DNA of 64,000 nt from Tetrahymena elliotti 4EA (lineage: Eukaryota; Ciliophora; Oligohymenophorea; Hymenostomatida; Tetrahymenidae). Where the stretch lies: the NCBI GenBank assembly GCA_000231825.2, contig JH720360.1:344872-408871 (forward strand), written 5' to 3'. Numbering within the stretch: the first letter of the stretch is position 1; each line of letters starts with the position of its first letter. The notes beneath the pieces are model-generated. The model searched no databases and was not told where the DNA came from. It saw only the letters and a program-made list of their open reading frames with translations. Of this stretch, positions 23,237-36,297 are shown in pieces. The translations under genes and the position numbers were made by a program.

Positions 23237-26200
23237 TCATTCATTCATTGAATCATTATTATTATTTTCAACTTTATTTTGAGCAATGATTGGTGTTATC
23301 TTTTTCATAAATTGAGTAAAAGAAGCACTATTGTAAATATCAGAATAATCTTCTTAATTTTTTCTTTTTTGCTTATATTAAGGAGTTGTAAATTTTTGAT
23401 GATTTATGATGTGATTCCTTCTTTTAGCTAGGCTTTTATACTATTGAATGCTAAATTAGCTATTTTCTTATCTTTAAAATTCTGGATTATCATTTTTAAA
23501 ATCAAAAGTAGGTTCTTATTATATGTTAGGAGTTATTGGGCTTTTCTGATGTGCCAATAAATTATTTTCTTTACTTTTATATTGTTCAGATAATAATTAA
23601 GGTGAGCCTTAATCAAAATTTTTAGATTTTATCTATTCTAAGTGAATGTCATCTTAATTTTTTAACTAATCAAAGAAGCTGTTAAATAAATTAAACTTTT
23701 TATCCTTAAACTTTTCTGTTTATGAACCCCTTTTAACTAACTTACTTAGCTACTCTGATTCTTATGCTTTTTGGTAATTTAATTTAGCTTAATCAAAGCT
23801 TGTATTTCCTGGAAATGATTATAAATAATAGGTTGATTTGCTATCCTTATTTTATTTATTATGATTAGAATTACAGTCTAAAGAGCTCTTGTTAACTGTA
23901 TTATCCTAGGAGTTTCTATAAGATTTTTCTATATTTTCAGGTATTTCATTTAATTCTATTTTCAGATTATTTTACTTTTAGATTTCGCTCTACCCTTTAA
24001 AGCTAGTTTATTTTATGGTGGCATATTTGTTATAAATTATTGAATCAAATTAGCTTTAACATTAATCTGATGTTTCTGATAAATCTGAATTAGAAGAAGA
24101 GTTAGATGATGATAAAGAAGAATCTTCAGACTCTTAAGATGCATGAGTAACAGATTTTGATTCCTTAACTTGATTTAGTGATTATGATGGACATTTTTAT
24201 TAAATTTCTAAATTTTCTTCATTTTTCTCAAGACTCTTCACAGAAACAATAGGTTAGTCCATAGGTGTGTCTCTAATACTTGCTTTCTTTTTCACACTAT
24301 CTTTACATGAAGAACTTCTCTTGAATGATGTTTGTACATTAATAAATTGTATTAAATTCTTTGATTTTCTTTAAATGAAATTTGAGCTCTTTCTTGAAAA
24401 ATTAGCACTTTCACTAGTCTACTAGCTAGGTGCAAAGATATTGGATGTATTCTTTTATTTAAAATTGTTAGATTGAGAGTCAAATATCTCTTCTTGAATC
24501 TTCTTTGATGTTATCTCAAAAATGTTTTTTGCTTTCACATCAAGCAATCTAATAACTTTCTTATCTTTTCTATCTAAGCATTCCTTGTTGCTTATTTCTG
24601 TAAAAGCAATCCATGCTTTAATAGCTTTTTACTATATGCTCTCTTCTGCTTTGAGTATTGACCACTCTGTCGTCTTAGAATCAGATTTGGTTTTTTACAT
24701 AGGAGCTTTTTGCTAGAATATATATTCATTTTTAAGAACAGGCCTTGGAAGGTATTCAAAGAGCTTCCTTTGGTTCTTATCAAGCACAATCTACTTTAGC
24801 TTATCTATCTCTTAAAGCTTTTGCACAATATAAATAATATCAAGCCTCTCATTAACCTTATTTTTTGAAAATTTAAGCTTTTCTATTGCACTGTAATAAT
24901 ACATATGATTGACCTTATTTTTAGAGCAAATCAGTTTAATAAAAATCCAAAATTTCTTAAAAAATTCAACAAGTACTATTTTTATGCTGATTATTAGTCT
25001 CTTTTCAAGTCTATCAGCCTCAAAGTATTCTCTAAAATTTTGTAAGAGATTTTAGTTTTTGAAGAGGCTTTTCTTTTTTATTTAAATTGGATTATTTAAG
25101 TCAGATGTTTAAAATGAATAAACAGAATCTTTTTTAGTATCTATTTATAAATTATTCTTTTGTAGAATCTCATCTTCAATATTCTTTGAAAAGATGTAAG
25201 AGTTTTTAGGGTTTTTTATATTTAATCTGTTTGGGGATGTAAATTAATCTTGGACATGCTAAGATATATCTTGACTTGTATCCAAATATTCTTTTTTTTA
25301 GTGATTTGAGTGGAATAATGATCTGCTTCTTAATATTGACTAGTTCAAATTTTTATTACATGTTTCATCAAGCATCGTGGTCTATTACAAATTAGTTAGC
25401 TACTGCTATAATGGTTTTTACTCAGTTTCATTTAGCTTTGTTTCCATCTTCTATTATTTTTACTTTTCATCCTCAAATTAAAATACTTCGTTCACCAGTG
25501 ATGTATAGAACGATAGTTTTGAAAACGGCTTTGTGACAGATTTTCCAAATATCAAAGTTAATTATAAAAAACCACCTATATAAGCTAACATAAGAGATGC
25601 TTTTAAATAGTTTCTCTAGATTATAGTAAAATAATATTTAATAAAATGAAATTAAAGCATAATATTTTTTTAAAAATCAAGAAAGTATTTCAGATATTTT
25701 TTAAATTCGCAATATTTGTGATTTATTTATCATTGAAAAAAAGCATAATGTATAGATAGAAGTCAAAATGTTTGGAATTAAATCAGATTTTATAAATATT
25801 ACTTAAATTCTTAATAATTAATATAATTTTATATGAATTCAAAGAAGATGAAAAGATCATATTATTCTAAGCTATTTTTACTTTTGCAATTATATTTTTT
25901 ACTTAAAAAAAAAAAGGATAATTAAGTTTAAAATTTATCTACTGAATAAACAATAAAAATGAATAAAATCATAAAAGTTATTCATATTTTTATTTATTAT
26001 TATTTAAAACTAATAATATCTAATCTATTTAATCAATTATTAAATTTATTCATTTCTTATCTCCACCAAAATATTTTTTTTAAATTGCTCTATTAAAGAA
26101 CTAAAAAATATTTTAACAGTAAAATGTTTCTTACATATTTAAAATAAATACTCTTAAAAATTTTATTATCCTTCTTATAAATTTCCATAAAGTTTTTAGT

Positions 26201-27437
26201 AACTTCCAGTTCATTATTTTGTGTTTAATAACTTAACTTTCTTAATGTATGGAGACTACACTTTTGATAATTTTATTGAGCTTTTTCTGGTATGATAAGG
26301 TTTGCTTAAGAAGAATAAACAAAAGATTTCTCAAGAAAACTTTTAAATCAAACTTTATTTTAATCTTGATTAAATCAAATATGATCCACAAATTTATTGA
26401 CTTCATAAAAATAAAAAAAATGCATTCATTAGATTGAATTTTTAAAATTTTCTGTGTTAATAAATTACCTGAAAAATAGATTTGGTTTTACTAACGTAAG
26501 TTGTGATTTTTAAAATTTATGGATTGTTGCTTAAGTCACTTTATTTATTGAAATAAGAAATCTCACCAAGTTATTTTAAGCTCTGATCTCTCATTGCGTT
26601 AAAATAGATACCCTCATCTGTAGAAACTATCTATTGGTTATATTTTAATTCAATGAATTTTATCTAGTCTAAATCAATATATTGTGTTATTGTTCTACAT
26701 TACTCATATATAGGATTCTCATAAGATTCTAGAAAAGTCATCTCATCAAATACTTTTGCTACCACAAGTGAATTATTTATAATATTCTACCAGTTACTGT
26801 TTTATTTGATTTCATCTTAAATGTTCACCACTATTTGTATTTATTTTTATTAATTTGAAGAAAATCCTCCTTATATAGTGATACTTTCTTTTAAACTATC
26901 CTCAAAAATAGGACAAAGAAATTAATGTTATTGATTAGCAGGTAAGTTAAATAAATGTTCCCAATACTAATTAAATTATTAATTCTCAGAGCAAGGGACC
27001 AGCGGTATTTCAATTCTATTATATGCATATTCAGTTGAATTAGTTTCAAGACAAGTTTAATAGTAAGCTTTAATGCTAAATCCTTTATTAATTAGTGACT
27101 ATGATTTATTACTTATGAGAAGGTCATTTAACTAAAATGCACCTTAACTTGAATAACCCTTATCATTTACATTATAAATATTAATGGCGAACCCATATTT
27201 AAAGGATTAAGCTGATATTTTTTACTCTTAATTGATAGTTGTCATCACATCTATTCCTGGATTTTACTTACTAAAAAATTTTAGAACATAATATGTCGTA
27301 ATAAAAGCCACCATAATAATAATGAAAAGTGTTACTATTCCACCACATAATGTTTTATGAACTTTTTTTTTCTCTAATCGTAGTTAAACTGGTTTACCAA
27401 AAATGTCTAATTTTTTTATTTTTCTCTATATACCCAT
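23237..27437 (-). CDS. Two-pass membrane protein of a ciliate-type family, large luminal and cytoplasmic domains
   Basis: Minus strand, two exons (27437-26469 and 25615-23237) joined in phase 0 give 1,115 aa. Residues 31-55 form a transmembrane helix (CGGIVTLFIIIMVAFITTYY). Residues 56-323 look like a luminal/extracellular domain rich in polar residues. A second membrane segment at about 329-347 (ASLMLAYIGGFLQLTLIFG) leads into the block KLSFYTSLVNEVFQFEDE. The cytoplasmic half has a conserved-looking module with ERLDIIYIVQKLQEIDKLKQ and RKLFEYLPRPVL. It then becomes Ser/Asn/Gln-rich to the TGA at 23239. I believe this architecture is common in ciliates, but its function is unknown to me. The 853-nt intron (26468-25616) is by far the longest in the window and may hide an extra exon, though the direct joint keeps frame and a sensible sequence (IFQ/RNYLKAS). 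Confidence 0.78.
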
Positions 27438-28387
27438 TTTACCAAAGCTAATTAATATCAATTTTTCTTTTCTTTTGTATTTGTTTGTTTATTAAGTAGA
27501 ATTATTTGTTTTCAAAAAATTTAATGGAAATTTTTATTAAATCTCAAAACACACTGTTAATGAGGCAGTAATAATAATAATTTTTGTCCGTAATCTAAAG
27601 AATGAAAAAATTTATCAAGTAAAACTAAATTAAAAGACTAGTAAGTGATTAGTATCCAGAAGAAAAGATAAAATTTAAGAAACTTCAATACTAATGAATG
27701 TAATCAATTTTTACAAGAATTATTTAGTAGTATTTATATTTCATTTTGATAAAGCATAGTTCTGATTTAATGTGATCTAAATAATTTGTGATAAAAAAAC
27801 TCATGAAAATCCATCAGTTCTATTGTTTATTTTTATTAACAGTTTTAATTAACCACAAAACTTCAAACTTCAATTTATTTACTGTTTCATGAAAATTCAT
27901 TTCAGAGAATAAATTTTAGTCAATGCTCACTCTAGAGTTAAATTATCTAATTTTGTAGATAACTTAAACAAACTGAACACCAATAGTAATAATATCAACT
28001 TAGTTTTTAAATGTATTATCTTATTAGCTAAATAAATAGCTGATGAATCTTTCCATCAAATTATTTTTTCTAATAACTTAATGGTTGTTTTAAAAAAATA
28101 ATTACAAAATTAACAAATTTAAATACCATAAATCTTTTAAACAGTAAATCTTAAAGGTTTATCTCTCTAAATTATTGAAGTTTCTTTAATAATAAAGATT
28201 TAAAAATAACTTCATACTGATAGAAAAATGCTAAAAAGAGTTTTACAGTATATGTATGTATTGAAAACATTAATTTTTTAATTTAGAGATGATAAAAAAT
28301 AAATTAATTTTAGAAAGAGCTAAATGTTAGAGAAAATATTTTTTTTGTAAAATAGACTTTATTTTTAGATTATGAAATATAAAAGTA
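27438..28387. other. AT-rich intergenic region
   Basis: About 0.95 kb between the start of one minus-strand gene and the 3' end of the next. No supported coding, RNA gene or repeat. Confidence 0.5.
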
Positions 28388-31300
28388 TCAGTATAAATAG
28401 CTTCTATTATTTTTATTATCAGAAGCTGAATAATGATAATTAGCTTATCTGCGATTTTGATACCCTTAATTATATTAATTATATGGCTAGCCTGGATTCT
28501 TAATTTAGGGAACATTTCTGATATTATTATAATTTGGTTGATTGAATATATTTTATTGTTGAATATTTCTTCTTTGATCATAAGATTCATTTCGTTTATG
28601 ATTTAATTATTATTAGAGATATTTATTTTATTAAATATATACATTATTTTATTTAGGTAATTGTTACTCAAATTCCATATTTCTATTATCAAAAGCTGAA
28701 TTCTATCTTTTTTATTTTTCAGGTGATTCATACTTTAAAGTCTTTTTAGTAAAATCGGGATCAATATAATTCTTACAACTTGATCTAGATGCCCCAAAAG
28801 TGAATCCTAAATAAAAAAATGAAAATAATTAAAAAACAAACAAGGTTTTTAAGCTTTTTATAAATTACCTCTAATATTTTTTAGATTGGAATCTTAGTAA
28901 GAACCTGGACCAGGGCTGTTAGTTTTATCCCTAGAGCTCCTTTGGCCAACTCCAAAAGAAGTACCCTTTTTAGTATTGTTTTCAAAAATACTAGGAAGCT
29001 AAACATATTCAGGTCCTTTTGATGTTTCTTTTTATGCACTCTAGGGTGATTTGAATCTTTAAGATCTAGGCATAGAAAAAGCTACAACAGATTTCTATAA
29101 AGAAGTAGCAGATTAATATTCTGACATTCCAAAACCATGACCTTATTCCAAATTTTGCTTAGCCACATTGTAATCAAGATATTATTTCTAAGAACTTTAA
29201 GACCCTTAAGATAAGTCTCTACTTCTATTTGGGACTGTATTATGGTTTTACTCAGCTATATTTCTGTTTTTTCTTTGATTTTCTTCAAACAATCTTCTCT
29301 ACTCTTCCTCTTACCTTTACTAAGCCCTAGCTCTTTCCATTTCTTCATTTTATCTTTTAAGCTCCATTTCTCTTTACAAAGCTTCTTATTTCTTTTTTTC
29401 TTCTTCTTCTTTTCTCTTCTTTTCTTCAGCCTCTCTCTTCAACTTTTCTTCTTCTTCTTAAAGTTTCTTTTTCTTTAACTCTTCATCTTATTTTTTCTTT
29501 AAGTCTTCATCTTATTTTTTCTTTAAGTCTTCATCTTACTTTTTCTTCAATTCTTAATCTTACTTTTTCTTCAACTCTTCGTCTTACTTTTTCTTTAACT
29601 CCTGCTCTTCCAAAAGCTTTTTTTTCTTTTCTTCTTCCTCTTATTTTTTCTTCAACTCTTACTCATCTTACAGTTTCTTTTTTTTAAGCTCTTCCTCTTA
29701 TTTCTTTTTCAGCTCTTCCTCCTATTTATTTCTCAACTCTTATTCTTCTAAAAGCTTTTTCTTTTTTTCCTCTTCCTCTTGTTTTTTCTTCAACTCTTGC
29801 TCTTCTTGTAGTTTTTTTTTCTTTAACTCTTCCTCTTACTTTTTTTTGAGTTCTTACTCTTCTAAAAGCTTCTTTTTCTTTTCCTCTTCTTCTTTTAGTT
29901 TTTTTTCTTCCTCTTCTTTCTTTTTCTTTTCAGCTTCTTATTTAGCTTTCAAGGCTTTTTCTTCTTCTTCTGCTTTCTTTCTTTGGAGTTCCTCTAATTC
30001 TTTTTCTCTTTTTCTCTTTTCGATATATGCAATTAACTCCTAGTTATCTTCAGATTCCAAATCGAAATTTATTTAGCCAGCAGGTTTTCCTTCATAAGCA
30101 ATATTGACTTTTTATCCAAGATATTTTCCTTTTTTTTAAACGAGTTAAGATAGATCCATAATCCCTTTTCCAACTAAATCGTCTTTTGATGTATCTTCAT
30201 CAAAAACTTCAAATTAGAGTTATCTATCCTTCTAATATGAGAACTAAGGTAATTCAAAAATAATGTCTTTCCAAACTGGTTCTTTACCTCCTGATTAATG
30301 TACATTAGTTTTCAAAACTATTCCATTATATTTCAAGATGCTGTATGGATCCATTTTACCAAAGAAGTCCGTGTCTCGAGTTAAGTAACCTCTCATATTT
30401 TTAATAATGATTTTTCCTTAATTCTACTAAAGCTTATAGAGCTTTTCGTCTTCATGTTCAGCAAAATCAACATACTAAATATCAGCCATAATTTTACCAA
30501 TTTCCTTTTTATCTTTACCAACCAAGATAATCTCTTCTTAAATGTACCATTTTTCATTTAAAATTATAGGTTTCAAGTCAAAGGAAGCTGTGCTCACAAT
30601 ATCAGTACTTTTAGGATTAACTTACTATAAAGTTATCTATAATTAATGATAAAACAAATTAGATTCGTTAAATTTAAAATTAAATAAAATACTGCCAAAT
30701 TAGTTAAGTTCTTATCTTTGATTGGGAAAACAAAAACGTCTTTATAATTATTATTTGGTTCGCTTTTAGGGGCTATATGGGTGCTTCTATTTTCAGTGCC
30801 AAGAGTAAATTTTATTTATTGATTAGAGTATCCTGACTTAAAAGCACAATTAAGATTTCTGATAGCTATTTTACCTAGGAATTTGTTAGTTTTTTCATAA
30901 GAACTTACTTATTTACAATTCATGGTTATGGTTAACTCTCCAACATGAGCTTTTTTGTATAAAAGTGGAATGGATTTAGTCTCATCTCCTATTTTGAAAT
31001 CTTAGATAGGCACAGTAGCTAATCCGATTAATTGATCTTTACTAACTTCATAGTCAAATGCCATAAACATAATAGTCTCTTCTATCCCTACAAATACTTA
31101 GATCTATTCTTTCCATTCTGGAGTTAAGCCAGCATCTATGTAATAATTTGTTTATTTTTAAAGACTAAAATAAAAATATTTTAATATACCTTTCATCACT
31201 GAGGTCTTAAAGTTTATCTCCTCACTTACTTTAATTCTAATATAAGGATCCTTTTAAAAAAATTATTTTTGAATTTTTACATTTTAGAAAAGTAAAAAAC

Positions 31301-31995
31301 TTACCATTTTCCCAAATGTTTCAGTATCTCTTTTCAAATTCGCTTTCATATGAGTGATGGTAATCAAATATTTATAATTCTAAGCATAAGGATTATTAGC
31401 ATAGTTTGCTTATACTTCATTTTCTTTAAGCTTTTTGCTTGCTTCATTGACTGCAGCGTCTTATATCTTTTACGTATCAACCTTTTTCCCATTAAGAGCC
31501 TACTTTTGAGCTTCTAAAGCCAAGTTTTCAGCATCGGTAAATTTTACAAATTATATTTTTAGCTATAAGCTGCTTGTATTTTTTCCATTCAATTATAGAT
31601 CAGCTTAAAAGTCTGACTTTTTCCCTCTTTGCAAAAACTAATTTATATCAAATGCTGCTGATCCTAAGATTTCTTCACCCTTTTTTGCTTAGTTTACCAA
31701 TGTAACAACAAAATTATCTTCATTTTCCTTCCTAACTATTTCAAAGTTATCTGCATAAGAGATATTTTTCTAATTGTATTAGCAGGCAGGTGTGATTTTA
31801 ATCTCCTTGCCAACTTAAATCTTCACTATGATATTCTGTATGGAGATAAACAACAATATTAGAATACCAAATATGTTATGAAATACTAAATGAATTTACC
31901 TCATATGGTTAAGATGTGTTGTAAATATCTGCTTTAGCAATCTAAACAGTAAGCTTACCATTTGGATTTTTAACTTGATTTACTGAATAGCTCAT
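28388..31995 (-). CDS. Four-C2-domain protein with Lys/Glu-rich coiled coil and PG-rich (STPGR) tail
   Basis: Minus strand, six exons (31995-31900, 31835-31305, 31250-31190, 31135-30693, 30636-28869, 28806-28388), 1,105 aa. Four C2-like beta-sandwich domains occupy about residues 10-145, 195-315, 330-445 and 455-575. The second and fourth have the typical FGKMDPY strand followed by P-WK (TPEWKEQIQVF, EPVWKDIIFEL). Residues ~580-825 are a highly charged coiled coil built of degenerate ~10-residue KKKQDEDL/ELKKKQ units. The tail carries SPGPGSYQ near residue 951 and GFTFGASRS, as in PG-rich (SHIPPO/STPGR) repeat proteins of cilia and flagella, and ends Asn/Gln-rich. C2 domains bind Ca2+ and phospholipid or protein partners. 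Combined with the STPGR motif a ciliary or basal-body scaffold is plausible, but this is inference. Intron phases all check. Confidence 0.87.
29470..29930. repeat. Degenerate tandem repeat inside the C2 protein gene
   Basis: Plus-strand (ct/tc)-rich units of about 30 bp, for example cttcatcttattttttcttt repeated around 29480-29560, encode on the minus strand the repeated DEDLKKKQ/EELKKKQ coiled-coil heptad-like units. Expansion or contraction here would change coiled-coil length without breaking frame if units are multiples of 3. Confidence 0.7.
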
Positions 31996-34900
31996 ACTTA
32001 TTTGAAATATATTTTATTATTCTAATAATATTTATTATTACTAAATATTGTTATAATTCTTAATTACTTGTCTTATATTATTAGCCTTATAAGTTTGATT
32101 TAATGGTCAATTTAGATTAAAGAATATCTTTACTCCCAATTTTATTGGAGACAAAAGGTAAGATTAAAATTTGATGGAAACAGTTTGTTGTTTGTTATTT
32201 TATAAAAGAAAGAATCTAAAAAAATATGTTTATCTGAATTTCGATATAATTTAGTTAATAATAATAAATTATGTTCACACAATTATATTTAGTTAATAAT
32301 ATAATTTAATATTTGTAAATACGCATTATTTTATTTTCATTTTCAGGTGAGTATTTAATTACTCAAAATAAAAGCTTAAAATGAAACTAACCTTTTTTTG
32401 TTAATAAAATTAATAGAGTAAACTTAATTTTTTGATATCCACAGCAAATAAATTTTTATTTCTCATATTTAGATATTCAGATTAAAAAAGTACAGTTTTT
32501 TCTTATAATTTGTCTTCTTTCACAAAGTTTTCTATAATTCTCCACTTAAGATTACATTTTGATATTTGTTATGGTATTTACTTTCTTTTTTCAACAATAA
32601 TTATTTTTATTTTCATTGCTAATCTTTTTTTGCTCATTATGCTTTATTGAATTTTAAATCTTTAAGCTTGATTACAAACATATTTTTTGAGTTTTTAATT
32701 TACTTTTATGTCATCTATAAAGAGTATGAAAATTCTAAATCGAGGAATAAATGCAACAAAATAAATATATTATTAATTAGCTTTTAGAAAGTATAAAATT
32801 GGAATTATTGCTGTTATTATAGTGGGTGTTTGAAAAAAAATAAACATTGGATCAAACTGTTTTGTTCTAGATTTGAATTCTACTTTTCAATACAATTTTT
32901 GTGTTTTAATTAATTTTGGATAGGATAGAAAAAATTTGTAATTCGATTCTGATTGATACAATGAAAAATTGTGTCAAAAATAGATTTTTTAGCTTCAAAA
33001 AAATTTGTTAAAAAATTAAACAATTTTCATCTTAAAATAGGTTTCTTATGATGTATATATTATCTAGTGCTTAAGGAGATAAGGGTAGTATAAAATGTTT
33101 TAAAGTTTAAGCTTTGTATATATAAATTTAGAGTCTTTTTACCAATTTTATTATACTTTCTTCTTTCGAAATTTGGAATTTATGTTATGATTTTCCATTT
33201 AAATATTCAGAATTATGCATATTTTGAACAAATATCCTTCGAAATTCCTTTAGAATAGAAAATTTATATTATTAATTATACTCATAATTTCTTTTATCTA
33301 TTTTATTTATTTTGGCTTAGATTTAAATCATTTTTGTTTATAATAGTATTTTACTGTTACATTTTCACAATTTTATTATTAGTTATTCGAAATTAATTAA
33401 TATCTGAAAATTTACAAAATATGAACATAAAAAAACTAAATTTGTTTTTAATTAAAGAAAACTTTAAGATTCTCTTTCCTCTTCTGGAAATCTCAAAAAA
33501 TAATATTTTCTGTGTTTTTTTGTCAATTTTATGAACTTAATTTTTTAAAAATCAGATGTTATAATACTTTTAATCAAAAATAATAAATATTCCTTTAAAG
33601 TCTATTTTAAATTAGATCAAATTTTATTCAATATTAAAAATGGCATTTGTAAAAAGTGTATTTTCAGAGAACTCTTTTGTTTTTTATCAATTTTGGAAAA
33701 TTTAAAAAAAGAATACTTACTTATTATGAAATTAGAAATATTTTTTGTGAAATTTAGTTCAAAATCTATTATAAGGAATTATTTTATATATCTTAACTCT
33801 AAAAAAACAATAAAGCTATTTAATCAATATCTTTTATTTTTTTCTTCTTTTAAAGATAAATTTAACAACATCAATTTTCAAAATCTAAAATATTATTTAA
33901 AAAAATAAAAAATCTATTTATGAATAAAAAACTAAAATAATTGAATTAGCTCAACACTTTAAAATATTGAAAGAATTTATTTAACAATTAGATAAAAAGT
34001 TTTGAATTTTTTTACAAAATTATATTCATTTAGTTTTTAAAAAATTATTATATGAAATAAAAAACACTATTAGATTGTTACTTGAATTTAAATTCATCTT
34101 ATCAATTAAATTTTTAATAGCATAAAAAATTTTGATTAATAGGTTTTTGGGAAAATAGCTCAAGATTAATTTGATTAAAAAATATAAACAGTGTTACTTA
34201 AACATTCATAATTTCAAATTTTATATGTATACAATTACTTATTTTAAGAAAGAAGAATTTAAATAAAATGAAAATAACAAGTTTTAATTTATCCTACAAA
34301 AACTTATTTGAATGAATTTTAAAGATCTTCTCCATATCCAATATCTAAGTTTTAGTAAAAATTTAATCAAAAAATTTACTTTTTAAACTATAAAATTTGT
34401 TATTTGATTAACTTAATAAGAATAGAAATACTTTTTATATTGTAAAAGAAAGAATATTTTCATAAATCGCTTATTAAATTTAGTAATATAAATTAAATTC
34501 ATATTAATTTTAAGGAATGTTTGTAATAATTATTTTACAAGAAGAAATTTAATTGTTAATGATTAGAGATGAAACATTTTAGTAATCTAATTTTTTTTTG
34601 CTATTAAAAATCATAAATTAAATATGTAGCTAGAAATTTGTAGCTAAACATAGAAGCGAATCCATAAATCATTTTATTTTATAAAATTATATTTGTAAGT
34701 AATTTTTTATATTTTAACTTCATGGAAATCAGTTGAAAAAAATGAAAAATAATTGGTGAAATTTTACAAAAAATAGGTTAATTATTAATAAATATAAATT
34801 ATAGTATATAAAATTAAAGGTATTATGTAAACAGTTAAAAGTAAATAAAAACTATTGGATTATTTAAATTTTTAAGTCAAAACTTGCTTTGTTTGCTTGA

Positions 34901-35734
34901 GTAGAAAAACAATCTAGACTAATTAATTTTTTATTAAATTAGATTCCTACATACTTTACTTTGAGTTTTTAATTATTACAATTTTATCTTCTGGCTTAAT
35001 TAATTTATAAGTTAGTGCTTTGATATTTATTTGCAAAAATGGATAAAAAAATAAAATAACCAAAATCTATAGAGGTTAAAAAATCAAAAAAATTTAAATA
35101 AACCCAAAAAAATGTTCAAAGTATCATTATTATGAACATAAAGTCAGTATAACACCTGTAAATATCAATTAAGAAATAAATATAATGAATTCATTGGTAC
35201 TATATAATTCATTGATAAGCTTATGTGTTAAATGGTTAAAAAGATAGATTTGAAAAACATGAAAATTAATAAATATAATAGAAAATAAAACAGAAATAGA
35301 TATTAATTTATGATCAAAACATATTCAATAAATTGAAAATATAAAATAATTCTATTCATTTTTTGTTTTGGGTTGGTATCTATAATAAGTATTTTTTGAT
35401 CTTTTACATGCTACAAAGTTTTGATTTAGGTTTTGTGAAAATAGAAAAATAAATCTGGCAGTAAAATTCAATCAAATTCATGTTTTAGAAAGAAAGGTTT
35501 GTAAGCAAATTGATAGCTTATGTATTAAAAGAAAATTCTTATCAACCAACAATAAAAATTAATCAGATAAAAAGGATACTTAATTACCTACCTCCAAACA
35601 GCTATCTTATATTTTTTTTCAATAGATCTCTGTAAGATTTAAAAAGAAGATCCAATAAACAATTTTTGATATAATTTTTAAATCAAAAAAAAATTATTTA
35701 TCTACAAATTAAATTATAAAATAAAAATCACAAA
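31996..35734. other. 3.7-kb AT-only intergenic region
   Basis: Longest desert in the first half, between divergent genes. Composition is nearly pure A/T with no reading that looks like protein on either strand. An ATG-started stretch at 33693-33908 has only Lys/Phe/Ile/Asn codons expected from base composition and is not believed. No RNA gene or terminal repeat was recognised. Confidence 0.5.
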
Positions 35735-36297
35735 ATGAGTTTCATTGAAAAGATCCAATAAAACAAGGCTATATCATTAGCTTTAGGTGGTTTAGTAGCT
35801 GCTGGTAGTGTTGCTTACTACCTCTATAACTCTTCAGCTAATAGAGAATAAGAAAAGAAGAAATGCCCTTACTCTGTTAAAAAAGCTTAGACAGTTTATG
35901 ATAAGCTTGGTGGCAAAGAAAATGTTGCTGTTGCAGTTACTAAGTTTTATGAAAAGGTCCTCAAGGATAACAGAGTTAAGCACTTCTTTAAAAATGTTGA
36001 TATGAAACACTAAGCTAAACAACAAACTGATTTCTTATGTTTGGCTTTTGGTGGTCCCAACAAGTAAAATTGAATTTTTATACATTTTTATTTTAATTAT
36101 ACTACTACTACTAAAATAGCTACACTGGTAAGAATATGAGAGATGGACACAAGGGTATGAATATTAATAATGATGAATTCAATGCTATTGTAGAACTCCT
36201 TGCTGCTACACTTTCTGAAATGGGTGTTTCTCAAGAAGTCATTAATGAAATAGCTGCTATTTGCGAACCTTTAAGATAAGACATTTGCTTCTAGTGA
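35735..36297 (+). CDS. Truncated haemoglobin (group I, N type) with N-terminal membrane anchor
   Basis: Two exons (35735-36063, 36120-36297) give 168 aa; the Asn110 codon is split by a 56-nt intron. Residues ~12-31 are hydrophobic (AISLALGGLVAAGSVAYYL), followed by a charged linker. The globin runs from YDKLGG (55-60). Tyr72 in KFYEKVL is the B10 position, Gln93/Gln97 in KHQAKQQ line the distal side, FGGP (105-108) is the EF corner, and His120 in RDGHKGM is the proximal F8 haem ligand. Truncated haemoglobins of this group bind O2 and can oxidise NO to nitrate. Soluble ciliate members lack the anchor, so this one is probably tethered to a membrane, perhaps of an organelle; topology is inferred. 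The start is the first in-frame ATG, in the context caaaATG. Confidence 0.94.

Noticed and set aside
26249..26437. Small plus-strand ORF with hydrophobic start
   Set aside because: Lies inside the intron of the minus-strand membrane protein gene and has no coding signature beyond AT composition.
29242..30043. Plus-strand Ser/Phe-rich open stretches
   Set aside because: They are the exact antisense of the Lys/Glu-rich coiled coil of the minus-strand C2 protein; TTC/CTT runs simply mirror GAA/AAG codons.
33693..33908. Possible 71-aa Lys/Phe/Ile-rich plus-strand ORF
   Set aside because: Composition is what random A/T-only sequence gives, there are no flanking exons, and it sits inside a 3.7-kb desert.
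35834..36025. Open stretches overlapping the haemoglobin exon in other frames
   Set aside because: Shadow frames of the clear truncated haemoglobin gene.
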